From contig NZ_BAKJ01000032.1 of NCBI RefSeq assembly GCF_000614125.1, forward strand, positions 1 to 58,191: 58,191 bases of DNA. Direction: 5' to 3'. Each line of letters opens with the position of its first letter. Position 1 is the first letter of the stretch. The notes below the pieces were generated by a model. That model was not told the origin of the DNA. It searched no databases and saw only the letters and a list, made by a program, of their open reading frames with translations. The stretch comes from Bacteroides rodentium JCM 16496. Its GTDB lineage: Bacteria; Bacteroidota; Bacteroidia; Bacteroidales; Bacteroidaceae. Position numbers and translations under genes: made by a program. Shown here one piece after another: positions 45,228 to 57,267 of this stretch.

Positions 45228-48200
45228 CCGCAAACAGAAACTGCGGGACAACATCGAGGCGATACGGACGGCATTCATCCTTGACAGGGAAAATAGGACA
45301 GCGACAACCGAAGAGCGTGCCATACTTCAAAGGTACTGCGGTTTCGGCGGTCTGAAATGTATCCTCAACCCTGCAAAGGAACTGACGGATGCCGTCCGGT
45401 GGGCGAAATCCGACCTCGAACTGTTCGCCCCGACGGTGGAGCTGCACAGGCTTATCCGTGAGAACAGCAAGGACGAAACAGAGTACAAGCGGTTTGTGGA
45501 TTCGCTGAAAGCGTCCGTGCTGACCGCTTTCTACACCCCCAAAGAGATAACCGACACCATCGCGGACGTGCTGGCAGATTACAGCGTCCGCCCCGCCCGT
45601 ATGCTCGAACCGTCGGCAGGTGTCGGCGTGTTCGTGGATTCCATGCTGCGGCACAGCCCCAATGCGGATGTGATGGCTTTCGAGAAGGATCTGCTCACGG
45701 GTACAATCTTGAGGCATCTCTATCCCGACCAGAAAATGCGCACCTGCGGTTTTGAGAAAATCGAAAGACCGTTCAACAATTATTTCGACTTGGCGGTGTC
45801 CAACATTCCGTTCGGTGACATTGCCGTGTTCGACGCGGAGTTTCAGCGGAGCGACTCTTTCGGCAGACGCTCCGCCCAGAAAACCATCCACAACTATTTC
45901 TTTCTCAAAGGACTGGATGCCGTGCGTGACGGCGGTATCGTGGCGTTCATCACCTCGCAAGGGGTATTGAATAGCACCAAGACCTCCGTGCGTAACGAGC
46001 TGTTCAGTCAGGCCAATCTGGTATCCGCGATACGCCTGCCCAACAACCTGTTCACGGACAACGCGGGCACGGAGGTGGGCAGTGACCTGATTGTCCTGCA
46101 AAAGAACCTCAGCAAGAAGGAAATGTCGCAGGACGAGCGGCTGATGACCGTGATACAGACGGACACGAAAACCGCCCTGACCGACAACGCCTATTTCATC
46201 CACCACCCGGAACGCATCGTGCATACGATGGCGAAACTTGACACAGACCCTACGGGAAGCCCGCTATGGTTTATCTGCACGAGGGCAAGGCAGCAGGCAT
46301 CGCCGGGGATTTGCGCCGTATGCTCGACGAGGATTTCCATTACAGGCTTGCCATGCGCTTGTATTCGGGTTCAATCCGGCAGGCAGGAACGGAAGAAAAA
46401 GTTGCCGTTCAAAATAAAGTAGAGCGTCCTGCCATAAAATTGGAAACAGTATCCTCGGCGCAGACGGTGGAAACTCCGACAGAAAAGCCGCAACCCGCAG
46501 ATGAAAAGCCGGAGATAGAACCGCGCCCGCAATATTCCGCAGGCGTGCAGCTCACCCTGCTTGACCTCTGGGGGATGACGGAAGAGGTCAGCCAACCGAA
46601 AACCTCCAAAAAGAAAAAGACGGTGAAAAAGGCAGTTACGGCAAAGTCCACTCCGCCCAAACCGAAAGTCACGGTTACACCGACAGCTCCAACTGCAAAA
46701 CCCGCAATGGAGAATAAGGAGGTGAAAGCGGAGAACACCGCCAAGCCTGCCGACCCGGACGACATCTATGCCACACTGGACTGGGATACCAATCCTCCCA
46801 TCAACGGTTTCTATGAAATGATGATGGGTTTGACGCCGGAGCGTAGGAAAGAACTTCGGGAACTGGCAAGGCAGCATAACGAGAAACAAGTGGCGGAAAA
46901 GACGGAAGTGAAAGCCGTGCCGGAAACTTCCCGTGAGCAGCCACGACAGGAGGAAACACAGCCGGAGGCAGTCGCCGCACCTGCCGTTACAGATACCCCA
47001 TCGGAAGCGGTGGGGACTTTCCTTTTCCCCGACATCGAAGCGGAAAAGCCGAAGGAGGAAGTCGTGGACCTTTCTCCGCGTGCCTACCACCGCACGCCGG
47101 AGATGCACCTGCGCGAAGGGTCGCTGGTGGCTGACCGGGGGCGTCATAACATCGGCTACCTGAAAGACATCACGCCATACGGGGCGACATTCCAGCCGCT
47201 CGACCTGAAAGGATACCAGAAGGAAAAGGCGTTGTTGTATGTGTCGCTGCGTGACGCCTACGAGCGTCTGTACCGTTATGAATCGCTCCGGCGCGAGGCA
47301 AATGTTCCGTGGCGAGAGCATCTGAATACCTGTTACGATGAGTTTGTCATGCGCTACGGCAACCTCAACGCCAAGCAGAACGTGAAGTTAGTGATGATGG
47401 ATGCGGGCGGGCGCGACATCCTTTCGCTGGAACGGATGGAAAACGGAAAGTTCGTCAAGGCGGACATCTTCGAGCATCCTGTTTCCTTCGCGGTGGAGAG
47501 CCATGCCAACGTAGGCTCTCCCGAAGAAGCCCTGTCTGCGTCGCTCAACAAATATGGTACGGTCAATCTCGACTATATGCGGGAGATAACCGACAGCACG
47601 GCGGAGGATTTGCTCACTGCCCTGCAAGGGCGCATCTACTACAATCCGCTCGTGACCGGTTACGAAATCAAAGACCGTTTCATCGCCGGAAATGTCATAG
47701 AGAAAGCGGAACGCATAGAGGCATGGATGGGTGACAATCCCGAAAATGAGCGTATGCCGGAGGTGAAGCAGGCGTTGGAGGCTCTGAAAGATGCCGAGCC
47801 GCAGCGCATCGCCTTCGAGGATCTGGACTTCAATTTCGGGGAACGCTGGATTCCGACGGGTGTCTATGCCGCCTACATGAGCCGGCTGTTCGACACGGAG
47901 GTGAAAATCGCCTATTCCGCAAGCATGGACGAGTTTTCGGTGGTGTGCGGCTACCGCACCATGAAAATCACGGACGAGTTTCTGGTGAAGGGGTATTACC
48001 GGAACTATGACGGTATGCACCTCCTAAAACACGCCCTGCACAACACCTGCCCTGACATGATGAAGTCCATCGGCAAGGACGAGCATGGCAACGACATCAA
48101 GATGCGCGACAGCGAGGGAATACAACTCGCCAACGCCAAGATTGACGAGATACGAAACGGCTTCTCCGAATGGCTCGAAGAGCAGTCGCCGCAGTTCAAG

Positions 48201-51030
48201 GAGCGGCTTGTGACGATGTATAACCGCAAGTTCAACTGTTTCGTGCGCCCGCGCTACGACGGCTCCCATCAGACCTTTCCCGACCTCAACCTGAAAGGCT
48301 GGCAAGCCGGGGTATCAAGAGCGTCTATCCCTCACAGATGGATTGCGTCTGGATGTTGAAACAGAACGGCGGCGGAATTTGCGACCACGAGGTGGGAACC
48401 GGTAAGACGCTGATAATGTGCATCGCCGCGCATGAGATGAAGCGTCTGAATTTGGCACACAAGCCGATGATTATCGGGCTGAAAGCCAACGTTGCGGAGA
48501 TTGCAGCCACCTATCAGGCGGCATATCCCAACGCACGTATTCTGTACGCTTCGGAGAAGGACTTTTCGACCGCCAACCGTGTGCGCTTCTTCAATAATAT
48601 AAAGAACAACGACTACGATTGCGTCATCATGTCGCACGACCAGTTCGGCAAGATACCGCAGTCGCCGGAATTGCAGCAGCGCATCCTGCAAGCAGAGCTT
48701 GACACGGTGGAGGAAAACCTCGAAGTGCTACGGCAGCAGGGAAAGAACGTGTCGCGGGCGATGCTGAAAGGATTGGAGAAGCGCAAGCACAACCTTGAAG
48801 CGAAGCTGGAGAAGGTGGAACACGCCATAAAGTCACGCACGGACGACGTGGTGGATTTCAAGCAGATGGGCATCGACCACATCTTCATAGATGAGAGCCA
48901 CCAGTTCAAGAATCTGACTTTCAACACGCGCCACGACCGTGTGGCGGGATTGGGAAACAGCGAGGGAAGCCAGAAGGCACTTAACATGCTCTTTGCCATA
49001 CGCACCATACAGGAGCGCACAGGAAAAGACTTGGGTGCGACCTTCCTCTCCGGCACGACTATCAGCAACTCACTGACTGAATTGTACCTGCTGTTCAAGT
49101 ACCTGCGCCCGAAGGAGCTGGAACGGCAGGACATAAGGTGTTTCGACGCTTGGGCGGCGATATTTGCCAAGAAGACGACGGATTTTGAATTTAACGTGAC
49201 GAACAATGTGGTCCAGAAGGAGCGTTTCCGCTACTTCATCAAAGTGCCGGAGCTTGCCGCCTTCTATAATGAAATCACGGACTACCGCACGGCGGAGGAT
49301 GTGGGCGTTGACCGTCCTGCCAAGAACGAGATACTGCACCATATACCGCCCACGCCGGAACAGGAGGACTTCATACAGAAACTGATGCAGTTCGCCAAGA
49401 CGGGCGATGCCACCTTGTTGGGCAGGCTGCCGCTTTCGGAAACGGAAGAAAAGGCGAAGATGCTCATCGCCACGGACTATGCCCGGAAAATGGCACTCGA
49501 CATGCGCATGATAGACCCGAATTACGAAGATCATCCCGACAACAAAGCGAGTCACTGTGCCAAGATGATCGCGGAGTATTATCAAAAATACGACGCCCAG
49601 AAAGGCACGCAGTTCGTTTTCTCTGATTTGGGGACATACCAGCCGGGCGACGGGTGGAACGTCTATTCGGAAATCAAGCGCAAACTGACGGAGGACTACG
49701 GTATACCGCCAAGCGAGGTGCGCTTCATTCAGGAGTGCAAGACCGACAAGGCGCGGAAGGCGGTGATAGACGCCATGAACGCCGGACGGTGCGTGTGCTG
49801 TTCGGCTCTACCTCTATGCTCGGAACGGGTGTGAACGCCCAGAAACGGTGTGTGGCTATCCATCATCTCGATACGCCGTGGCGACCGTCCGACTTGCAAC
49901 AGCGTGACGGACGCGGAGTTAGGGCAGGTAATGAGATTGCCAAACATTTCGCCGGGAACAACGTGGATGTAATCATCTACGCGGTGGAGAAGTCACTGGA
50001 CAGCTACAAGTTCAACCTCCTGCACTGCAAGCAGACTTTCATAAGCCAGCTCAAAAGCGGTGCGATGGGTGCGCGTACCATCGACGAGGGGGCAATGGAC
50101 GAAAAATCGGGCATGAATTTCTCGGAATACATGGCGTTGCTCTCCGGCAATACCGACCTGTTGGACAAGGCGAAACTGGAAAAGCGGATCGCATCGCTCG
50201 AAGGGGAACGCAAGTCGTTCAACAAGGGCAAGCGTGATTCGGAGTTCAAGCTGGAGTCAAAGACCGGCGAGTTGCGCAACAACACGGCTTTCATAGATGC
50301 CATGACGGAGGACTGGAACCGCTTCCTGTCGGTGGTGCAGACCGACAAGGAGGGCAACCGCCTTAATATAATAAAGGTGGACGGAGTGGATTCCGCCGAT
50401 GAGAAGGTCATCGGAAAGCGTTTGCAGGAGATAGCCAAGAATGCCACGACCGGAGGGTTGTACACGCAGGTCGGTGAACTTTACGGTTTTCCGATAAAGG
50501 TGGTGAGCGAAAGGATACTCAAAGAGGGATTGGAGTTCACCGACAACCGCTTCGTGGTCGAGGGGAACTACAAGTACACCTACAACAACGGGCATCTGGC
50601 GATGGCTGACCCGTTGGCCGCCGCCCGCAACTTCCTCAACGCGATGGAGAGGATACCCTCCATCATCGACCAGTACAAGGCGAAGAACGAGGTGCTGGAG
50701 ATGGAGATACCGCAGTTACAGGAGATAGCGGGTAAGGTGTGGAAGAAGGAGGACGAGCTGAAGCAGTTGAAGTCCGAACTTGCCGCCCTTGACCGAAAAA
50801 TTCAGCTGGAGCTTGCGCCACCCACGCCCGAAGTCGCAGAAAAGGAGAATGAAGGGCAACAGCTCAAGCCGGAAGCGGAAGATGTGAGGAACAGGCAGGC
50901 GCAATATCCCGAAAATGCACCGCCGCAGATACGCAGTCCGGCGGATAGTATCGTTGCCAACCATGTCATAATCGGGCGTCCGGGACTGTATGCCAAGGAG
51001 GAAACCCGGTCCAAAGGATTGAAAATATAA
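45217..51030 (+). CDS. N6-adenine methylase / SNF2-type helicase fusion, DarB-like (three one-base frameshifts)
   Basis: Restoring one base at ~46263, ~48310 and ~49789 gives one 1938-residue protein from four fragments. N-terminal part: a SAM-dependent methyltransferase with [11 protein letters not shown] and a NIPF motif (variant of NPPF). Then a Pro/Lys/Glu-rich linker (~380-560) and a conserved middle. The helicase has Walker [12 protein letters not shown], motif [12 protein letters not shown], motif [12 protein letters not shown], and motifs [17 protein letters not shown]...[12 protein letters not shown]. The C-terminus is coiled and ends in a charged tail. This build resembles phage P1 DarB, which protects incoming DNA from restriction; such a role here is inference. 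Confidence 0.85.
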
Positions 51031-51053
51031 CCTAAGGAATTTTATCTGAAGTA

Positions 51054-51156
51054 TTAATAAGGGCTATCCCAAAAGGTCTAAAAGTAAATTTTATCCTTTC
51101 TGCAAGTATCTATAGGATGGCAACTGCATTTTTTTCTTTTTGGGCAGCCCTTATTA
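51054..51156. repeat. ~103-bp MITE-like element or long hairpin
   Basis: The ends are inverted repeats: TTAATAAGGGCTATCCCAAA on the left and the reverse complement of TTTGGGCAGCCCTTATTAA on the right. The ends resemble insertion-sequence termini of the GGGCTG-CCCAAA kind. No ORF lies within. Read as RNA it could instead terminate transcription of the methylase-helicase gene, whose stop is 24 bp away. Confidence 0.6.
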
Positions 51157-51234
51157 AAATTTATTCTTATTTTAGGTTATATACATTCATGTCCATTTAT
51201 GTAAAAAATTCCTGCTGACCTTGTTTATGTCTTG

Positions 51235-51440
51235 TCAGTCACCATTTGCAAAACCATATTTGACCCTCAAAGAGGCTGAATTTGATAAGTAACTTGCTAC
51301 ATACTCATAATAAGGAGCTAAATAGAACACGAATGGGAAATACACAAATGCTAAACTAAAGAAGATATTGGCCAAAATAAACGCTATACCGAGAGAGAAA
51401 CTTGATTTTTCAACTTCCTAAAACGGTGTTGTTCAAACAT
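51235..51440 (-). CDS. Small hydrophobic protein (68 aa; one-base frameshift)
   Basis: Reading the minus strand from the ATG at 51440 and adding one G at the CC of 51389-51390 gives a 68-residue protein: a basic start (MFEQHRFRKLKNQVSLS), one long membrane segment (GIAFILANIFFSLAFVYFPF) and a polar tail ending YGFANGD. The break is of the same kind as in the sixteen other interrupted genes, which supports it being real. It is not recognised. It lies in the AT-rich gap between the helicase gene and tetQ; 51157-51234 and 51441-51522 show nothing else. Confidence 0.4.
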
Positions 51441-51522
51441 TTCTACTTATTTGTACTTGCCAGTTGAACCTACGCTTCCCTAATAAAATGTCTATGGTAA
51501 AAAGTTAAAAAATCCTCCCACT

Positions 51523-51553
51523 TTTGTTAGATATATTTTTTTGTGTAATTTTG
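51523..51553 (+). promoter_or_regulatory. Promoter of the tetQ-rteA-rteB operon
   Basis: TTTG (51523-51526) and TAATTTTG (51546-51553) are 19 bp apart, a full match to the Bacteroides -33/-7 consensus. Transcription would start near 51560, giving a leader of about 80 nt before the GTG at 51640. Confidence 0.8.
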
Positions 51554-51561
51554 TAATCGTT

Positions 51562-51573
51562 ATGCGGCAGTAA
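51562..51573 (+). CDS. tetQ leader peptide (Met-Arg-Gln)
   Basis: ATG CGG CAG TAA encodes three residues directly after the expected transcript start. A three-residue leader peptide is part of the described tetracycline-dependent translational attenuation of tetQ in CTnDOT: ribosomes slowed by the drug here would free the tetQ ribosome site. Confidence 0.65.
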   Translation: MRQ

Positions 51574-51602
51574 TAATATACATATTAATACGAGTTAGTA
51601 AT

Positions 51603-51642
51603 CCTGTAGTTCTCATATGCTACGAGGAGGTATTAAAAGGTG
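51603..51642 (+). promoter_or_regulatory. tetQ leader hairpin masking the ribosome-binding site
   Basis: CCTGTAG (51603-51609) pairs with CTACgAGG (51620-51627), covering the first half of the strong Shine-Dalgarno AGGAGG (51625-51630). That site is 9 bp before the GTG at 51640. Such a strong ribosome site is unusual for Bacteroides and decides the start codon. Confidence 0.65.
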
Positions 51643-53613
51643 CGTTTCGACAATGCATCTACTGTAGTATATTATTGCTTAATCCAAATGAATATTATAA
51701 ATTTAGGAATTCTTGCTCACATTGATGCAGGAAAAACTTCCGTAACCGAGAATCTGCTGTTTGCCAGTGGAGCAACGGAAAAGTGCGGCCGTGTGGATAA
51801 TGGTGACACCATAACGGACTCTATGGATATAGAGAAACGTAGAGGAATTACTGTCCGGGCTTCTACGACATCTATTATCTGGAATGGAGTGAAATGCAAT
51901 ATCATTGACACTCCGGGACACATGGATTTTATTGCGGAAGTGGAGCGGACATTCAAAATGCTTGATGGAGCAGTCCTCATCTTATCCGCAAAGGAAGGCA
52001 TACAAGCGCAGACAAAGTTGCTGTTCAGTACTTTACAAAAGCTGCAAATCCCGACAATTATATTTATCAATAAGATTGACCGTGCCGGTGTGAATTTGGA
52101 GCGTTTGTATATGGATATAAAAACAAATCTGTCGCAAGATGTCCTGTTTATGCAAACTGTTGTCGATGGATCGGTTTATCCGGTTTGCTCCCAAACATAT
52201 ATAAAGGAAGAATACAAAGAATTTGTATGCAACCATGACGACGATATATTAGAACGATATTTGGCGGATAGCGAAATTTCACCGGCTGATTATTGGAATA
52301 CGATAATCGCTCTTGTGGCAAAAGCCAAAGTCTATCCGGTGCTACATGGATCAGCAATGTTCAATATCGGTATCAATGAGTTGTTGGACGCCATTTCTTC
52401 TTTTATACTTCCTCCGGCATCAGTCTCAAACAGACTTTCAGCTTATCTCTATAAGATAGAGCATGACCCCAAAGGGCATAAAAGAAGTTTTCTTAAAATA
52501 ATTGACGGAAGTCTGAGACTTCGAGACGTTGTAAGAATCAACGATTCGGAAAAATTCATCAAGATTAAAAATCTAAAGACTATTTATCAGGGCAGAGAGA
52601 TAAATGTTGATGAAGTGGGTGCCAATGATATCGCGATTGTAGAAGATATAGAAGATTTTCGAATCGGAGATTATTTAGGTGCTAAACCTTGTTTGATTCA
52701 AGGATTATCTCATCAGCATCCCGCTCTCAAATCCTCCGTCCGGCCAAATAAGCCCGAAGAGAGAAGCAAGGTGATATCCGCTCTGAATACATTGTGGATT
52801 GAAGACCCGTCTTTGTCCTTTTCCATAAACTCATATAGTGATGAATTGGAAATCTCGTTATATGGTTTGACCCAAAAGGAAATCATACAGACATTGCTGG
52901 AAGAACGATTTTCCGTAAAGGTCCATTTTGATGAGATCAAGACTATCTACAAAGAACGACCTATAAAAAAGGTCAATAAGATTATTCAGATCGAAGTACC
53001 ACCCAACCCTTACTGGGCCACAATAGGGCTGACTCTTGAACCCTTACCGTTAGGGGCAGGGTTGCAAATCGAAAGTGACATCTCCTATGGTTATCTGAAC
53101 CATTCTTTTCAAAATGCCGTTTTTGAAGGGATTCGTATGTCTTGCCAATCTGGTTTACATGGATGGGAAGTGACAGATCTGAAAGTAACTTTTACTCAAG
53201 CCGAGTATTATAGCCCGGTAAGTACACCTGCTGATTTCAGACAGCTGACCCCTTATGTCTTCAGGCTGGCTTTGCAACAGTCAGGTGTGGACATTCTCGA
53301 ACCGATGCTCTGTTTTGAGTTGCAGATACCCCAAGTAGCGAGTTCCAAAGCTATTACAGATTTGCAAAAACTGATGTCTGAGATTGAAGACATCAGTTGT
53401 AATAATGAGTGGTGTCATATTAAAGGGAAAGTTCCATTAAATACAAGTAAAGACTATGCCTCAGAAGTAAGTTCGTACACTAAGGGCTTAGGCATTTTTA
53501 TGGTTAAGCCATGTGGGTATCAAATAACAAAAGACGGTTATTCTGATAATATCCGCATGAACGAAAAAGATAAACTTTTATTCATGTTCCAAAAATCAAT
53601 GTCATTAAAATAA
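51640..53613 (+). CDS. tetQ: Ribosomal protection tetracycline resistance protein Tet(Q)
   Basis: The product is 657 residues from GTG 51640, chosen for AGGAGG 9 bp upstream; the commonly cited 641-residue form starts at the later ATG (51688), which has no ribosome site. It is an EF-G-like GTPase with G1 [10 protein letters not shown]3 DTPGHMDF and G4 NKIDRAG, followed by translation-factor domains II-V. It removes tetracycline from the ribosomal A site using GTP. The frame is intact. Its AT-rich codon use differs from the GC-rich ICE genes before it. Its stop overlaps the rteA start (TAATG). Confidence 0.98.
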
Positions 53614-55930
53614 TGGAGCGGTCAGGAAATTTCTATAAGGCAATACGGTTGGGATATATACTTATCTCCATTCTTATCGGATGTATGGCATATAATAGCT
53701 CTATGAATGGCAGGAGATAGAAGCATTAGAACTTGGCAATAAAAAAATAGACGAGCTCCGAAAAGAAATAAACAATATCAATATTCAAATGATAAAATTT
53801 TCTCTATTGGGTGAAACAATACTGGAATGGAACGATAAAGATATCGAGCATTACCATGCACGGCGTATGGCAATGGACAGTATGCTCTGCCGTTTCAAGG
53901 CCACCTATCCAGCAGAGCGCATCGATAGTGTGCGCAGTCTTTTAGAGGATAAGGAACGACAGATGTTCCAGATAGTCCGGTTAATGGATGAACAACAATC
54001 TATTAACAAGAAGATAGCCAATCAAATTCCGGTTATTGTACAGAAAAGTGTGCAGGAACAGTCCAAAAAGCCAAAACGAAAAGGTTTCTTAGGCATATTC
54101 GGCAAAAAAAAGGAAGTAACTCCAGCAGTATCAACCACTATCCTTCATTCGGTCAATAGAAACGTAATCAGCGAACAGAAAGTGCAGGATCGCCAATTGT
54201 CGGAACAAGCCGACAGCCTTGCAGCTCGTAATGCAGAACTTAACAGACAACTGCAAGAATTGATTTGCCAAATAGAAGAAAAGGTACAAACCGAACTGCA
54301 AAGCCGGGAAAACGAAATAGTTGCCATGCGTGAAAAGTCATTTATGCAAGTAGGCGGTTTAATGGGATTCGTTCTTCTATTGTTGTTAATTTCCTACATC
54401 ATCATACATCGTGATGCAAAAAGCATTAAACAATACAAGCACAAGACAACTGATTTGATAAGGCAACTGGAACAATCCGTACAACGGAACGAGGCACTGA
54501 TAACGTCAAGGAAGAAGGCGGTACATACTATCACCCATGAACTGCGCACACCGCTGACAGCAATAACAGGCTATGCCGGACTGATACGGAAAGAACAGTG
54601 TGAGGATAAGTCCGGGCAGTATATCCAAAACATACTGCAATCCTCCGACCGTATGCGGGATATGCTTAACACTTTGCTTGACTTCTTCCGCCTGGACAAC
54701 GGCAAGGAACAGCCCCGTCTGTCACCCTGCCGGATTTCAGCAATCACGCACACACTTGAAACGGAGTTCATGCCTGTTGCCGTGAACAAAGGGCTGTCCT
54801 TGTCCGTGAAGACTGGACACGATGCCATTGTATTGACCGACAAAGAGCGAATAATACAAATCGGGAATAACCTGCTGTCAAACGCTGTCAAGTTCACAGA
54901 AGAAGGCGGTGTTTCTTTGATTACTGAATATGATAATGGAGTTCTGACACTGGTCGTTGAAGATACAGGTACAGGCATGACAGAAGAGGAACAGAAACAA
55001 GCGTTCGGTGCGTTTGAACGTCTATCAAATGCCGCCGCAAAGGAGGGTTTCGGGCTTGGGCTTGCCATAATGCGTAATATTGTGTCGATGCTTGGCGGAA
55101 CAATCCGTTTAGACAGCAAGAAAGGGAAAGGCAGTCGTTTCACAGTTGAAATTTCTATGCAGGAAGCTGAAGAACAGCTTGGATATACAAGCAATACACC
55201 TGTTTATCATAACAATAAATTCCATGATGTTGTCGCCATTGACAATGATGAGGTATTACTTCTGATGCTGAAAGAGATGTATTCCCAAGAAGGAATACAC
55301 TGCGACACTTGCACCGATGCTGCGGCACTGATGGAAATGATACGCCAGAAAGAATACAGCCTGTTGCTGACAGACTTGAATATGCCCGATATAAACGGTT
55401 TCGAATTGCTGGAACTGTTGCGTTCGTCCAACGTGGGCAATTCACCAACAATCCCGGTGGTTGTGGCAACCGCTTCGGGCAGTTGTAACAAAGGGGAACT
55501 ATTGGCAAAAGGCTTTGCCGGATGCCTGTTCAAACCGTTCTCCATATCGGAACTGATGGAGGTTTCCGACAGGTGTGCCATAAAAGCGACACCGGACGGG
55601 AAACCGGACTTTTCCGCCTTATTGTCCTATGGCAATGAAGCCGTCATGCTGGAAAAGTTGATAACTGAAACAGAAAAGGAAATGCAGGCGGTACGGGATG
55701 CAGCAAAAGAAAAAGACCTGCAAAAGCTGGATTCCCTGATCCACCACCTGCGCAGTTCGTGGGAGGTGCTCCGTGCCGACCAACCGCTGAATGTACTTTA
55801 CGGATTGCTTCGTGGCGATGCTCTCCCGGATGGTGAAGCGTTAAGCCATGCCGTGACTGCCGTGCTGGATAAGGGAGTGGAAATAATACGGTTGGCAGAA
55901 GAGGAAAGGAGAAAATACGAAGATGAATAA
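53613..55930 (+). CDS. rteA: RteA hybrid sensor kinase (one-base frameshift)
   Basis: The gene starts at ATG 53613 inside the tetQ stop and encodes 772 residues after adding one C near 53699 (AYNSLYEWQEIEALELGN). Starting only at 53789 would lose the first membrane helix (~10-27). It has a coiled-coil sensor region, a second helix (GGLMGFVLLLLLISYIII), the H-box THELRTPLTAITGYAG (His ~308), ATPase boxes (NNLLSNAVKF, DTGTGM, GFGLGLAI), a receiver domain (LLTDLNMPD) and a C-terminal helical segment with LIHHLRSSW like a phosphotransfer domain. With RteB it turns on rteC and transfer after tetracycline. Confidence 0.92.
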
Positions 55931-57245
55931 GACAAAAATAATTGTGGTGGAAGACAACATCGTGTATTGCGAATATGTCTGCAATATGCTGTCACGGGAG
56001 GGCTACCGCAATATGAAGGCTTACCACCTCTCAACCGCGAAGAAACATCTGCAACAGGCAACAGATAATGATATCGTGGTTGCCGACCTGCGTCTGCCTG
56101 ACGGCAGTGGCATAGACCTTTTGTGCTGGATGCGAAAGGAGGGAAAGATGCAGCCCTTCATCATTATGACCGACTACGCCGAAGTTAATACCGCCGTGGA
56201 AAGCATGAAACTCGGCTCGATAGACTATATTCCCAAACAGCTTGTGGAGGATAAACTTGTCCCCCTGATCCGTTCCATACTGAAAGAACGTCAGGCAGGA
56301 CAACGCCGTATGCCTATATTCGCCCGTGAAGGTTCCGCCTTTCAGAAAATCATGCACCGCATAAGGCTGGTAGCCGCCACCGATATGAGCGTGATGATAT
56401 TTGGTGAGAACGGCACGGGCAAGGAGCATATTGCCCACCTGTTGCATGACAAGAGCAAACGTGCAGGCAAGCCATTTGTGGCGGTGGACTGCGGTTCACT
56501 CTCCAAAGAGCTTGCACCGTCGGCTTTCTTCGGACACGTCAAAGGTGCATTTACAGGTGCGGACAATGCCAAGAAAGGATATTTCCATGAGGCGGAAGGC
56601 GGCACGTTGTTTCTGGACGAGGTAGGAAACCTCGCGTTGGAAACCCAACAGATGTTGCTCCGTGCCATACAGGAGAGGCGGTATCGCCCGGTCGGAGACA
56701 AGGCAGACCGGAATTTCAATGTCCGCATCATCGCTGCTACCAATGAAGATTTGGAGGTATCGGTGAATGAAAAGCGTTTTCGGCAGGATCTTCTGTACCG
56801 CCTGCACGACTTCGGGATAACCGTTCCTCCGTTGCGTGACTGTCAAGAAGACATTATGCCGCTGGCAGAGTTCTTCCGTGATATGGCAAACAGAGAGCTG
56901 GAGTGTAGCGTGAGCGGGTTCAGTTCCGAAGCACGTAAAGCGTTGCTGACACACGCATGGCCGGGCAACGTGCGGGAACTTCGGCAGAAAGTTATGGGTG
57001 CTGTATTGCAGGCGCAGGAAGGTGTTGTCATGAAAGAGCATCTGGAACTTGCCGTGACGAAACCGACCTCTACTGTCAGCTTCGCCTTGCGCAATGACGC
57101 GGAGGATAAGGAGCGGATATTGCGTGCGTTGAAACAGGCAAACGGCAACCGGAGTGTCGCCGCAGAACTGCTCGGCATAGGCAGGACAACACTATACAGC
57201 AAACTTGAAGAGTATGGACTTAAATATAAATTCAAGCAATCATAG
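55923..57245 (+). CDS. rteB: RteB sigma54-type response regulator
   Basis: This intact 440-residue protein overlaps the rteA end by 8 bp. It has a receiver domain with phospho-acceptor Asp55 (VVADLRLPDG), an AAA+ domain with Walker A GENGTGKEH, the exact sigma54-contact loop GAFTGA, Walker B GGTLFLDEVGN and a Fis-type HTH (NRSVAAELLGIGRTTLYSKLEEYGL, in two parts). It activates the rteC promoter in CTnDOT. The same architecture as the chromosomal regulator at 16578 is present, but that one has GAFTDA instead. Confidence 0.96.
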   Translation: MNKTKIIVVEDNIVYCEYVCNMLSREGYRNMKAYHLSTAKKHLQQATDNDIVVADLRLPDGSGIDLLCWMRKEGKMQPFIIMTDYAEVNTAVESMKLGSIDYIPKQLVEDKLVPLIRSILKERQAGQRRMPIFAREGSAFQKIMHRIRLVAATDMSVMIFGENGTGKEHIAHLLHDKSKRAGKPFVAVDCGSLSKELAPSAFFGHVKGAFTGADNAKKGYFHEAEGGTLFLDEVGNLALETQQMLLRAIQERRYRPVGDKADRNFNVRIIAATNEDLEVSVNEKRFRQDLLYRLHDFGITVPPLRDCQEDIMPLAEFFRDMANRELECSVSGFSSEARKALLTHAWPGNVRELRQKVMGAVLQAQEGVVMKEHLELAVTKPTSTVSFALRNDAEDKERILRALKQANGNRSVAAELLGIGRTTLYSKLEEYGLKYKFKQS

Positions 57246-57267
57246 CCCGTAATTCACTGAATTTGGC

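Noticed and set aside
44884..46224. 446-codon minus-strand frame opposite the DUF1896 and methylase genes
   Set aside because: Shadow frame; no start context, no recognisable domain, and the plus strand is clearly coding.
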